From: an uncultured Opitutia bacterium
Lineage (GTDB): Bacteria; Verrucomicrobiota; Verrucomicrobiia; Opitutales; UBA953
Direction: 5' to 3'
DNA length: 6,235 nucleotides
Assembly: GCA_937874455.1 (NCBI GenBank)
Contig: CALNBE010000189.1
Coordinates: 1-6,235 of the forward strand
Shown here piece by piece: positions 1 through 6,139 of this stretch. Below the pieces are notes generated by a model. It was given only the letters and a program-made list of their open reading frames with translations, did not search any database and was not told the DNA's origin. The first letter of the stretch is position 1. Each line of letters opens with the position of its first letter. Both the position numbers and the translations under genes were made by a program.

Positions 1-20
1 ACACGACGCTCTTCCGATCT
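1..20 (+). other. Illumina TruSeq adapter remnant at contig edge
   Basis: The first 20 bases, ACACGACGCTCTTCCGATCT, are identical to the 3' end of the standard Illumina TruSeq read-1 adapter. This is artificial sequence left untrimmed at the end of an assembly contig, not genomic DNA. It happens to be readable in the frame of the following gene, so automatic translation would add about six false residues to that truncated protein. Genomic sequence begins at about base 21. Confidence 0.95.
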
Positions 21-21
21 C

Positions 22-1134
22 CTCGCCGACATCTCCTGGCTCGCCCCCTTTCTCGTCAGCCAAAACTCCCCGGAAACCACCCAAGTTTTTGCCGCCACCG
101 GACGCTTGCTCCTCCAGCAGCAAAACGTCGAAAAACAACTGCTTGGCCTCATCCTGCTTTCCCATCACGGCACCCCTTCCGCCGCCACTTCGCTGCTGCC
201 CTTCTGCCAGTCAACCAATCCAGCCCTCCGCCGCGCCGCCTGGCAGGCGCTTTCCTCCGCCGCGCCGGAGGTTTTTTTCCTGCGCGCGGAGGAAATTCTC
301 TCCGACCGCGAACCGGATATTCGGGGCATTTTCCCACTCGCCCTGCTCAAGAGCGGCTACCGATGGGAACACCGCCTCGACGCCGTCGCCAGCCTGCCAC
401 AATGGATCACGCCGCGGTTCACCATGTTGTCTCACCCCTTTGAGCTGCGCGAAATATTGGCCCGGCTGAGCCGCGACACCGACGCCACCGTCCGAAAAAA
501 CGCCCGCCTTGCCGCCATCCAGCACGAGGAACAGGACCCGCAAACGGGAATCGCCTTGCTGCCGGCCTCCGGCGATCCCCTGCTCGCCGCGCAACTCCGC
601 ACCTCCTTCCCCTCGCTCCTCATCGATGCCGCCAGCGCACCAACTGCCAGCAGGCAGCAACACGCCATCACCTTGGCAGTGTTCCTCCAGGCGGAAAGTC
701 CCGCATTTGCCGACTCGGAAAGCGCGGTGTACATGTTCCGGCAACTGCATCCCCGCCAGCCGGTGCGTCTGTTTTATTCGGGCAGCGAAAACGCCCGGCG
801 CGCGCTGCAAGCGCTCTGCACATCCATACCAATTTCCCTCGCCGACCGGCAGGCACCCGTGTTGCTCGTCTCCTCCGGCGCTTGGTGGAGCGGAGAAAAA
901 GCCGATCTGGCCCGGCTGGAGGAACTCGCGCAGAACGGCATGGACGCCCGCAATCCCGACTTGCTTGATCAAATTCTGCCGGCGGCCTCCCCTATTGAGG
1001 ATGCGGCTTTCTCCGCCCCGCTGGCCCTCCCGCAGTTTTTCCTCCTGGGCGGACTGGCCTTGTCCGGCGTCATCGGAGTTCTCGGCGGCGCTTGGTGGTG
1101 GAGAAAAAAATCCCGACGCCGTCAGCGCGCCTAA
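22..1134 (+). CDS. HEAT-like repeat protein with C-terminal membrane anchor, 5'-truncated
   Basis: The frame is open from the contig edge, so the N-terminus is missing; the TTG at 106 is an internal codon rather than a trusted start. From base 22 there are 370 residues. The first half is helical with HEAT-like signatures: about residues 66-80 (NPALRRAAWQALSS), 93-110 (around DREPDIRG) and 150-166 (DTDATVRKNARLAAIQ), each with the acidic-x-x-V/I-R pattern seen before the second helix of HEAT units. A less helical segment follows (about 245-290). A hydrophobic stretch at 339-360, ending AWWW, is a likely single transmembrane helix, with a basic tail (RKKSRRRQRA) that the positive-inside rule places in the cytoplasm, leaving the repeats outside. 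Function is unknown; such repeats usually bind other proteins. It sits 8 nt before gluQ and is probably co-transcribed with it. No catalytic motif was seen. The HEAT assignment is by eye and moderate. Confidence 0.72.
   Translation, partial: LADISWLAPFLVSQNSPETTQVFAATGRLLLQQQNVEKQLLGLILLSHHGTPSAATSLLPFCQSTNPALRRAAWQALSSAAPEVFFLRAEEILSDREPDIRGIFPLALLKSGYRWEHRLDAVASLPQWITPRFTMLSHPFELREILARLSRDTDATVRKNARLAAIQHEEQDPQTGIALLPASGDPLLAAQLRTSFPSLLIDAASAPTASRQQHAITLAVFLQAESPAFADSESAVYMFRQLHPRQPVRLFYSGSENARRALQALCTSIPISLADRQAPVLLVSSGAWWSGEKADLARLEELAQNGMDARNPDLLDQILPAASPIEDAAFSAPLALPQFFLLGGLALSGVIGVLGGAWWWRKKSRRRQRA
1104..1110 (+). other. A7 heptamer in the register of a -1 slippery site
   Basis: Seven A residues lie at the end of the HEAT-like gene as A AAA AAA, with the zero-frame codons AAA AAA at 1105-1110. 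This is the X XXY YYZ register of -1 frameshift sites. The -1 frame is open from here into gluQ, in frame with its ATG at 1143. The lysine codons are also simply the expected basic residues after a membrane helix. No stimulatory structure lies at the usual 5-9 nt distance; the nearest hairpin starts about 32 nt downstream. Function is therefore only a possibility. Confidence 0.25.
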
Positions 1135-1142
1135 ACACCGCC

Positions 1143-1162
1143 ATGCGTTACCGCGGACGCAT
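1143..1162 (+). promoter_or_regulatory. Hairpin enclosing the gluQ start codon
   Basis: ATGCGT (1143-1148) and ACGCAT (1157-1162) form a perfect 6-bp inverted repeat around an 8-nt loop, TACCGCGG. The gluQ ATG is the first three paired bases. No Shine-Dalgarno sequence precedes it, and the upstream stop codon (1132-1134) lies 8 nt before the ATG. A ribosome finishing the HEAT-like gene could melt this stem and reinitiate, so the hairpin may couple translation of the two genes. The repeat is visible; the role is inference. Confidence 0.35.
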
Positions 1163-1997
1163 CGCCCCGACGCCGACCGGGTATTTGCACCTGGGCCACG
1201 CCGCCACTTTCTGGCGCGCTTTCCTCCGCGCCCGCAATGCCGGAGGGTCTCTGGTTTTTCGCATTGAAGACCTCGACCCGCAACGCTGCCGACCGGAATT
1301 TTCCTCCGCGGCCATCGGGGATTTGCGCTGGCTGGGCATCGACTGGGAGGAGGGTCCCGACCAAGGCGGACCGTTCGCGCCCTACGTGCAAAGCCAGCGA
1401 CACGACTGGTTTCTCCTCGTCTGGGAAAAACTCCACCAGGGCGGTTTTATTTATCCGTGCACCCGCTCCCGCCGCGATGTCGCCACCGCCGCCGGGGCTC
1501 CGCACGACGAAGACGCGGAGGAAAACGAACCGGTTTTTCCCGCGGAATGGCGTCCCGCGCCGGCAGCCGCCCGGGCATTTTCCTCGCCCGGCGCAGTCAA
1601 CTGGCGCTTCCGCGTGCCCGACGGCGAAAGCATTTCCTTCGCGGATCAAATTCAAGGGACGCGGCAATGGACCGCCGGACAGGACTTCGGCGATTTCCTC
1701 GTCTGGCGCAAAGACGGCGTTCCGGCCTACGAATTGGCCGTGGTCGCCGACGACCATGCGATGCAAATCACCGAGGTGGTGCGCGGTGCCGACTTGTTAA
1801 AATCCACCGCGCGACAACTCCTGCTCTACCGCGCCCTCGGCTGGGAACCGCCGCAATGGGCCCACACCGATTTGCTGTGCGACGCCCAAGGCCGCCGTCT
1901 CGCCAAACGCCACGACGCGCTCAGCCTGCGCACCCTGCGCGAACAGGGATTTTCGCCCCGGGAAGTGCTGGCCCGCGCGGGCATTTCCTCCGCCTGA
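1143..1997 (+). CDS. gluQ: Glutamyl-Q tRNA(Asp) synthetase
   Basis: GluQ activates glutamate with ATP and attaches it to the queuosine at position 34 of tRNA(Asp), in the cytoplasm. The 284-residue protein is a stand-alone class I catalytic core resembling glutamyl-tRNA synthetase without the anticodon-binding domain, as expected for this family. Visible landmarks are APTPTGYLHLGHA (8-20) with the HIGH-type HLGH, FRIEDLDPQR (39-48), QSQRHDWF (83-90), and the KMSKS-type loop LAKRHD (253-258). The ATG at 1143 is preferred over the in-frame TTG at 1092, because the family begins just before the nucleotide-binding motif and the TTG lies inside the upstream gene. Oddly, the usual zinc site is degraded: the CxC is CTR (C106, R108) and the later Y-P-x-x-C is F-P-A-E-W (W136). 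The gene follows the HEAT-like gene by 8 nt and ends 10 nt before a terminator stem. Identity is confident; zinc loss is seen by comparison with remembered family motifs. Confidence 0.93.
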   Translation: MRYRGRIAPTPTGYLHLGHAATFWRAFLRARNAGGSLVFRIEDLDPQRCRPEFSSAAIGDLRWLGIDWEEGPDQGGPFAPYVQSQRHDWFLLVWEKLHQGGFIYPCTRSRRDVATAAGAPHDEDAEENEPVFPAEWRPAPAAARAFSSPGAVNWRFRVPDGESISFADQIQGTRQWTAGQDFGDFLVWRKDGVPAYELAVVADDHAMQITEVVRGADLLKSTARQLLLYRALGWEPPQWAHTDLLCDAQGRRLAKRHDALSLRTLREQGFSPREVLARAGISSA

Positions 1998-2007
1998 TCC
2001 AACAAAA

Positions 2008-2031
2008 AAACGGGCCGCCACCGGCCCGTTT
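2008..2031. terminator. Bidirectional rho-independent terminator between gluQ and sucB
   Basis: ACGGGCCG (2010-2017) pairs perfectly with CGGCCCGT (2022-2029) around a 4-nt loop, CCAC, extended by A-T pairs on each side. On the minus strand the stem is followed by a run of seven T (complement of the A7 at 2004-2010), a strong signal to end the sucAB transcript. On the plus strand it is followed by TTTCTTC, a weaker T-rich tract that can end gluQ. The position in the 55-nt gap between converging stop codons fits a shared terminator. Confidence 0.9.
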
Positions 2032-2052
2032 CTTCAGAGACAAAGGAAATCC

Positions 2053-3255
2053 TCACACCTCGAACAGCAGCCGGGCCGGATCTTCCAGCGCCTGCTTGAT
2101 GCGGACGAGGAAGGTCACCGCTTCCTTGCCGTCGATCAACCGGTGGTCGTAGCTGAGAGCGAGATACATCACCGGGCGGATGACGATTTGGCCGTCCTCC
2201 ACCCAAGGGCGCTCCACGATATTGTGCATGCCGAGAATCGCCGCCTGCGGGTGGTTCATGATCGGGGTTGAAAGCATCGAGCCATAAATGCCGCCGTTGG
2301 TGATGGTGAACACGCCGCCCTGCAGATCGCCGATTTCGATTTTCCCATCGCGGGCTTTTTTCGCGTAGGCGGCAATGTCGCGTTCGATCCGGGCAAATCC
2401 GCTTTGATCACAGTCGCGCACCACGGGAACGATCAGACCCTTTTCGGTGCCGACCGCCACGCCGATGTCGTAGTAATTGTTTTGCACAATGTCGCCCCCG
2501 TCAATCTGGGCGTTCACCGGCGGCACTTCCTTCAACGCATGCACCGCGGCCTTCACGAAAAAGGACATGAAGCCGAGCTTGATTCCGTGCTTCTTCACAA
2601 ACTCGTCCTGGTATTTTTTCCGCAGCGCCATCACCGGCGCCATGTTCACCTCGTTAAAGGTGGTGAGCATCGCGGTCTCGCTCTTCGCCTGCACCAAGCG
2701 GTCGGCGATTTTCCGCCGCAGGGGCGTCATTTTCCTCCGCGTGGTGCGCTCAACGGAGGCAGCGCGCGGGGTGACAGCGGGAGCGGGAACCGGCTCTTTT
2801 TTCTCCGCGGACAGCGGCACCGGGGCAGCGGAGGCATTTTCCTTCGCGGCCAAAATATCGCCCTTGGTCACCCGTCCGCCCTTGCCAGTGCCGGCAACTT
2901 GCGCGGGATCCACGCCGGTCTCGGTCGCCGCCCGCAAGGCGGCGGGGGAAAGCGGGAGCGCACCGTCGGGATTAGTGGCGGCAGGCGCGGAGGAAACAGG
3001 AGGGGCGGCGGAAGCCTGGGCAGCGGTGTCGATGGTCGCGACCACCTGGCCGACGTCCACTTCCGCGCCGTTTTCCACCTTGATGCTGATTTTCCCGGTG
3101 GCGTCGGCCACCGCCTCGGAGGTGATTTTGTCCGTCTCGAAATCGAACAGGGTCTGGCCTTGGGTGACAAAATCGCCGTCCTTGACGCGCCAGTTGGCCA
3201 GCAGACCGCCGGTGATGGATTCGCCCATTGCGGGAATTTTTACTTCAGCACTCAT
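2053..3255 (-). CDS. sucB: 2-oxoglutarate dehydrogenase E2, dihydrolipoamide succinyltransferase
   Basis: E2 moves the succinyl group from E1 via its swinging lipoyl arm to CoA and forms the core of the 2-oxoglutarate dehydrogenase complex. The 400-residue protein has the family's normal order. The single N-terminal lipoyl domain is at about 1-77, with the lipoylated lysine K43 in ETDKITSE. An Ala/Pro-rich linker follows (about 78-100). The peripheral subunit-binding domain is at about 101-138 (PLSPAALRAA, GTGKGGRVTKGDIL). A second linker (about 139-165) leads to the catalytic acyltransferase domain (about 170-400), with the active-site SYDHRLIDG (H371, D375). TNGGIYGSMLSTPI (319-332) matches the succinyltransferase rather than the pyruvate-type form. 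The ATG at 3255 is chosen because MSAEVKIPAMGESI is the canonical start; the longer frame to 3447 only runs into sucA. It lies 52 nt after sucA, in one operon, and ends at a strong terminator. No Shine-Dalgarno sequence is seen. Confidence 0.96.
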   Translation of the reverse strand: MSAEVKIPAMGESITGGLLANWRVKDGDFVTQGQTLFDFETDKITSEAVADATGKISIKVENGAEVDVGQVVATIDTAAQASAAPPVSSAPAATNPDGALPLSPAALRAATETGVDPAQVAGTGKGGRVTKGDILAAKENASAAPVPLSAEKKEPVPAPAVTPRAASVERTTRRKMTPLRRKIADRLVQAKSETAMLTTFNEVNMAPVMALRKKYQDEFVKKHGIKLGFMSFFVKAAVHALKEVPPVNAQIDGGDIVQNNYYDIGVAVGTEKGLIVPVVRDCDQSGFARIERDIAAYAKKARDGKIEIGDLQGGVFTITNGGIYGSMLSTPIMNHPQAAILGMHNIVERPWVEDGQIVIRPVMYLALSYDHRLIDGKEAVTFLVRIKQALEDPARLLFEV

Positions 3256-3256
3256 T

Positions 3257-3268
3257 GGGAAAGGAAGG
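3257..3268 (-). promoter_or_regulatory. Pyrimidine tract in place of a Shine-Dalgarno before sucB
   Basis: Reading leftwards, CCTTCCTTTCCC ends one base before the sucB ATG. No AGGAGG-like sequence occurs in the 52-nt gap after sucA. The tract is what is seen; a role in translation start (for example S1 protein binding) is only an inference. Confidence 0.3.
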
Positions 3269-3307
3269 TTGAGGGTTTTTCGGTGCAGGTTACACGCCAA
3301 AGGAAAA

Positions 3308-6043
3308 TCACAAGGTAAAGGCCTTGTCGAGCACGGCGGCCTGCTCCAAGCGGTGCATCGCCAGCGAACCCACCGCAGGCGAGGCGGCGGTCCGGCGTCC
3401 GGCGTAATGCGGACGCACGCCCAGGGCGTTTTCCAGCAGCGGCTCAATGAAAGTCCAGCCGCCCATGTTGCGCGGCTCCTCCTGGCACCAAATCACTTTT
3501 TTCGGCGAACCGTGCCGGGCATAAATTGCTTTGAGCAGCGATTCGTGGAAGGGGTAAAACTGCTCCGCTCGCACGATGGTGGCGTTCGTTTTGCCGCGGG
3601 TTTCCCGTTCGGCCAGCAGTTCATAGTAAATTTTCCCCGAGCAAAGGATCAACCGGTCGGTTTTCTTTGCCGGTGCTGGATCGTCGAGGAATTCCCCAAA
3701 GGCGCCGTCGGTAAAATCGGTCACGGAGGAAACACAGGACTTGTGCCGCAACAGGCTCTTGGGAGACATAATGACCAGAGGCTTTTTGAAGCTGCGGAGC
3801 ATCTGGCGGCGCAGGCAGTGGAAAAGCTGTGCGGGCGTGGTCAGGTTGCAGACCTGAATGTTGTTGTCACCGCAAAGTTGGAGAAAACGCTCCAAGCGCG
3901 CCGAGGAGTGCTCCGGCCCCTGCCCTTCGTAGCCGTGCGGGAGCAGCATCACCAGTCCAGAGGTGCGCCCCCATTTCGATTCCGCTGCCGCGATGAACTG
4001 GTCAATAATGATCTGCGCGCCGTTGGCAAAGTCGCCAAACTGCGCCTCCCAGATACCGAGCATGTCGGGATAGTCCAGTGTGTAGCCGTAGTCAAAGGCC
4101 AGCACCGCCGCCTCCGAGAGCGAGGAGTTGTAAACGCAAAATTTCCCCTGCGCCGGGTCGCCCAAATCGGTCAGCGGCACGTATTCGGCCCGTGTCGCCA
4201 TGTTGTGAATCACCGCGTGGCGGTGGGAAAAGGTGCCGCGTTCGCTGTCCTGACCGGAAAGCCGGACAGGAATTTTGTTGAGCAGCAAAGTCGCGAAGGC
4301 CAGCGCCTCGCCAAAGCCCCAGTCGATGCCTTCGCCCGCCGTGAAGGCCGCCACTCGCGCGTCGAATTGCCGCTTAATTTTCGGGTTCAATTGGAATCCC
4401 TCCGGCACCCGGATCAGACCGTCCACCGCCTTTTTCAACAGCGCGGCGTCCACTGCGGTTTTCACCGGATCGAAATTGAAACTGTTAAAGCGCTTCGGCT
4501 CGTTGCGGTCAATCCCCCTGGCCTCTTCTTCCTTAACCTTTTCAAAGGCCGTCCGCAGCTGCGTTTCGTGCCGCTCCCGGATCGCGTCCAATTCCTCCCG
4601 AGTCAGTGTGCCCTCTGCGATCAGCCTTTCCCCGTAAATGGTCGAAATGCCGGGATGCTGGGAAATGGAATGGTAAAGCTCCGGCTGGGTGAAGGCGGGT
4701 TCGTCCACCTCGTTGTGCCCGTGTTTACGGTAACAATACATGTCAATGATCGCGTCCTCACCAAAGGTCTGCCGGTATTCGAAGGCCAGTTCGGTGACAA
4801 ACACCACCGCCTCGGGATCGTCGCCGTTCACATGGAAAATCGGCACTTCGATCATCTTCGCGATGTCCGAACAATAGCGGCTGGAGCGCGAGTCGATCGG
4901 TTCCGTGGTGAAACCAATCTGGTTGTTGATCACGAGGTGCAGCGTGCCGCCAACGCGATAACCGCGCAACTGGGAAAGGTTCAGCGTCTCCGCCACAATG
5001 CCCTGTCCGATAAACGCCGCGTCGCCGTGGATCAGCACCGGCAGCACCTTTTTCCGGGTCGGAGAATCCTGCAATCGTCGCTGCCGCGCCCGGGCCTTGC
5101 CCAGCACCACGGGGTTCACCGCCTCCAGATGCGAGGGATTGGCAGCCAGCGACACCACCACGCGCTGTCCGCTGCTGTTGGTGCGCTCAACGTCGTAACC
5201 CTTGTGATACTTCACGTCGCCGTCGCCATACACCGTGTCGGGAATATAATTTTCCGAAAACTCCTTGAAGATCGATTCGATCGACTTGCCACAGGTGTTG
5301 ACCAGCACGTTCAGCCGTCCGCGGTGCGCCATCCCCATCACGATTTCCTCCACGCCGCGCGGGGTCGCATCCTCTACCACCGACTCCAACGCCGCAATCA
5401 GCGTCTCTCCGCCTTCAAGGGAAAACCGCTTCTGCCCGACATAGCTCCGGTGAAGGAATTGTTCGAAACCCTCGCCGCGAATAATGTCGGTGAGAATGCG
5501 GATTTTCTTCTCGCGGGAAAAATTCGGTTGCAGGTCGCAGGGCTCCATCCGGTCCTGCAGCCATTTGCGCTTTTCAAAATTTTGAATGTGCCGGAACTCC
5601 ACGCCGATGTGCCCGCAGTATGTCCGGTGCAGCCGCTCCAAAATTTCCCGCAACGGACGGGGTGAGCCGTCCAAATAATCGCCGGTGGTAAACTCCCGCT
5701 CGGGGTCAATCCGGTCCAGCCCCAGCGCGTCGAGCGAGAGCTGGGCATTGCTCGTCGCCGAAAGCTGCAGGGGATTCAACAGCGCCTGGGTGTGCCCGGT
5801 AAATCGGAAAGCATTGATCGCCGTCAACACCGCCGCCTGCTCCATGCTGCAATCCACCCGGGCTTCCGAAATCGCCGAAGCCGGCGCATTCCGGGCCGGA
5901 GCCGGGCGAGCTTGGGCCAGCTCGAAGCCTTCGAAAAACGCCCGCCACTCGGCGTCAACGGAAGCGGGGTTTTGTGTCCACCGCTGGTAATTTTCGTCAA
6001 CGACGTCGGCGTTCAGGCGCGTCGCAAAGCTGGGATTTCGCAT
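3308..6043 (-). CDS. sucA: 2-oxoglutarate dehydrogenase E1, thiamine-diphosphate-dependent decarboxylase
   Basis: E1 decarboxylates 2-oxoglutarate on thiamine diphosphate and reductively succinylates the lipoyl group of SucB in the cytoplasmic TCA-cycle complex. At 911 residues it matches the usual length of about 930. The N-terminal E1o region (about 1-45, with DVVDENYQRW and EWRAFFEGFE) is present, then a variable Ala/Pro linker. The first thiamine-diphosphate domain contains GMAHRGRLN (237-245), NPSHLE (302-307), HGDAAF (339-344) and NNQIGF (373-378), the diphosphate/metal-binding segment, then HGHNEVDEP (441-449). The transketolase-type pyrimidine domain has RLSGQDSERGTFSHRHAV (594-611), LSEAAVLAFDYGY (642-654) and WEAQFGDFANGAQ (665-677). 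The C-terminal domain ends with WCQEEPRNMGGW and YAGR. The start at ATG 6043 gives the usual family N-terminus; a TTG at 6064 would add seven residues (MYHSFFC). It leads the sucAB operon; no E2 domain is fused to it, unlike actinobacterial OdhA. Confidence 0.97.
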   Translation of the reverse strand: MRNPSFATRLNADVVDENYQRWTQNPASVDAEWRAFFEGFELAQARPAPARNAPASAISEARVDCSMEQAAVLTAINAFRFTGHTQALLNPLQLSATSNAQLSLDALGLDRIDPEREFTTGDYLDGSPRPLREILERLHRTYCGHIGVEFRHIQNFEKRKWLQDRMEPCDLQPNFSREKKIRILTDIIRGEGFEQFLHRSYVGQKRFSLEGGETLIAALESVVEDATPRGVEEIVMGMAHRGRLNVLVNTCGKSIESIFKEFSENYIPDTVYGDGDVKYHKGYDVERTNSSGQRVVVSLAANPSHLEAVNPVVLGKARARQRRLQDSPTRKKVLPVLIHGDAAFIGQGIVAETLNLSQLRGYRVGGTLHLVINNQIGFTTEPIDSRSSRYCSDIAKMIEVPIFHVNGDDPEAVVFVTELAFEYRQTFGEDAIIDMYCYRKHGHNEVDEPAFTQPELYHSISQHPGISTIYGERLIAEGTLTREELDAIRERHETQLRTAFEKVKEEEARGIDRNEPKRFNSFNFDPVKTAVDAALLKKAVDGLIRVPEGFQLNPKIKRQFDARVAAFTAGEGIDWGFGEALAFATLLLNKIPVRLSGQDSERGTFSHRHAVIHNMATRAEYVPLTDLGDPAQGKFCVYNSSLSEAAVLAFDYGYTLDYPDMLGIWEAQFGDFANGAQIIIDQFIAAAESKWGRTSGLVMLLPHGYEGQGPEHSSARLERFLQLCGDNNIQVCNLTTPAQLFHCLRRQMLRSFKKPLVIMSPKSLLRHKSCVSSVTDFTDGAFGEFLDDPAPAKKTDRLILCSGKIYYELLAERETRGKTNATIVRAEQFYPFHESLLKAIYARHGSPKKVIWCQEEPRNMGGWTFIEPLLENALGVRPHYAGRRTAASPAVGSLAMHRLEQAAVLDKAFTL

Positions 6044-6045
6044 GC

Positions 6046-6056
6046 AGAAAAAAGAA
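6046..6056 (-). promoter_or_regulatory. Pyrimidine tract in place of a Shine-Dalgarno before sucA
   Basis: Reading leftwards, TTCTTTTTTCT lies two bases before the sucA ATG at 6043, and no purine-rich ribosome-binding sequence is seen. Together with the tract before sucB this may be a shared leaderless or S1-dependent start style. The tract is seen; the role is inference. Confidence 0.3.
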
Positions 6057-6109
6057 TGGTACAATCAAGGGATCTGCGCCCAACCTAGCTGGCCATTTTT
6101 AAAAAACAA
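6056..6109 (-). promoter_or_regulatory. Weak candidate sucAB promoter region
   Basis: The 96-nt gap upstream of sucA is more AT-rich than its surroundings and is where a promoter would lie. Two weak sigma70-like pairs can be read leftwards: TTGTTT (6109-6104), 16 nt, TAGGTT (6087-6082); or TTGGGC (6083-6078), 16 nt, TACCAT (6061-6056). Each matches only three or four of six bases per box. Neither is convincing; sucAB could also be read through from the upstream leftward gene. Confidence 0.2.
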
Positions 6110-6139
6110 GAGGAAGCTGTAAACTCTGGCGATCTCGCC

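Larger units (their letters stand above)
251..2996. repeat. Dispersed over-represented 10-mer TTTCCTCCGC
   Basis: Exact copies lie at 251-260, 1220-1229, 1300-1309, 1984-1993 and 2731-2740 on the plus strand, and at 286-295, 1515-1524 and 2987-2996 on the minus strand. Six of the eight are followed by G. Single-mismatch copies are at 1633-1642, 2710-2719, 2838-2847, 5344-5353, 6147-6156 (+) and 3723-3732 (-). The word sits in three different coding registers (SSA, FLR, and AEE or RRK when reversed), so one amino-acid motif does not explain it. The copies were counted by eye; any function is unknown. Confidence 0.5.

Noticed and set aside
211..972. A 253-codon leftward frame antisense to the HEAT-like gene
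   Set aside because: It is a composition-driven shadow; its low-complexity Gly/Arg-rich product has no recognisable motif, while the rightward frame has repeats and a membrane anchor.
1092..1142. A TTG start for gluQ adding 17 residues
   Set aside because: It lies inside the HEAT-like gene, and the extra residues precede a normal family N-terminus; the ATG at 1143 fits better.
1131..1766. A 211-codon leftward frame antisense to gluQ
   Set aside because: It overlaps a gene with clear synthetase motifs, and its Gly/Arg-rich product looks like nothing known.
3256..3447. A 64-residue N-terminal extension of SucB
   Set aside because: It lies almost wholly inside the sucA coding region in another frame; the lipoyl domain begins canonically at the ATG at 3255.
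2477..5665. A 1062-codon rightward open frame antisense to sucA and sucB
   Set aside because: In sucA it reads the exact reverse complement of each codon, so it stays open simply because sucA avoids TTA, CTA and TCA codons; it ends at the first TCA (5663-5665). Its product is rich in Arg, His and Gly without domains, and it lies over two certain genes.
6128..6139. Small inverted repeat GGCGATCTCGCC right after the leftward stop at 6140, as a terminator
   Set aside because: The stem is only 4-5 bp, and the next T-rich tract in the leftward direction is about 20 nt away, so it does not make a credible terminator.
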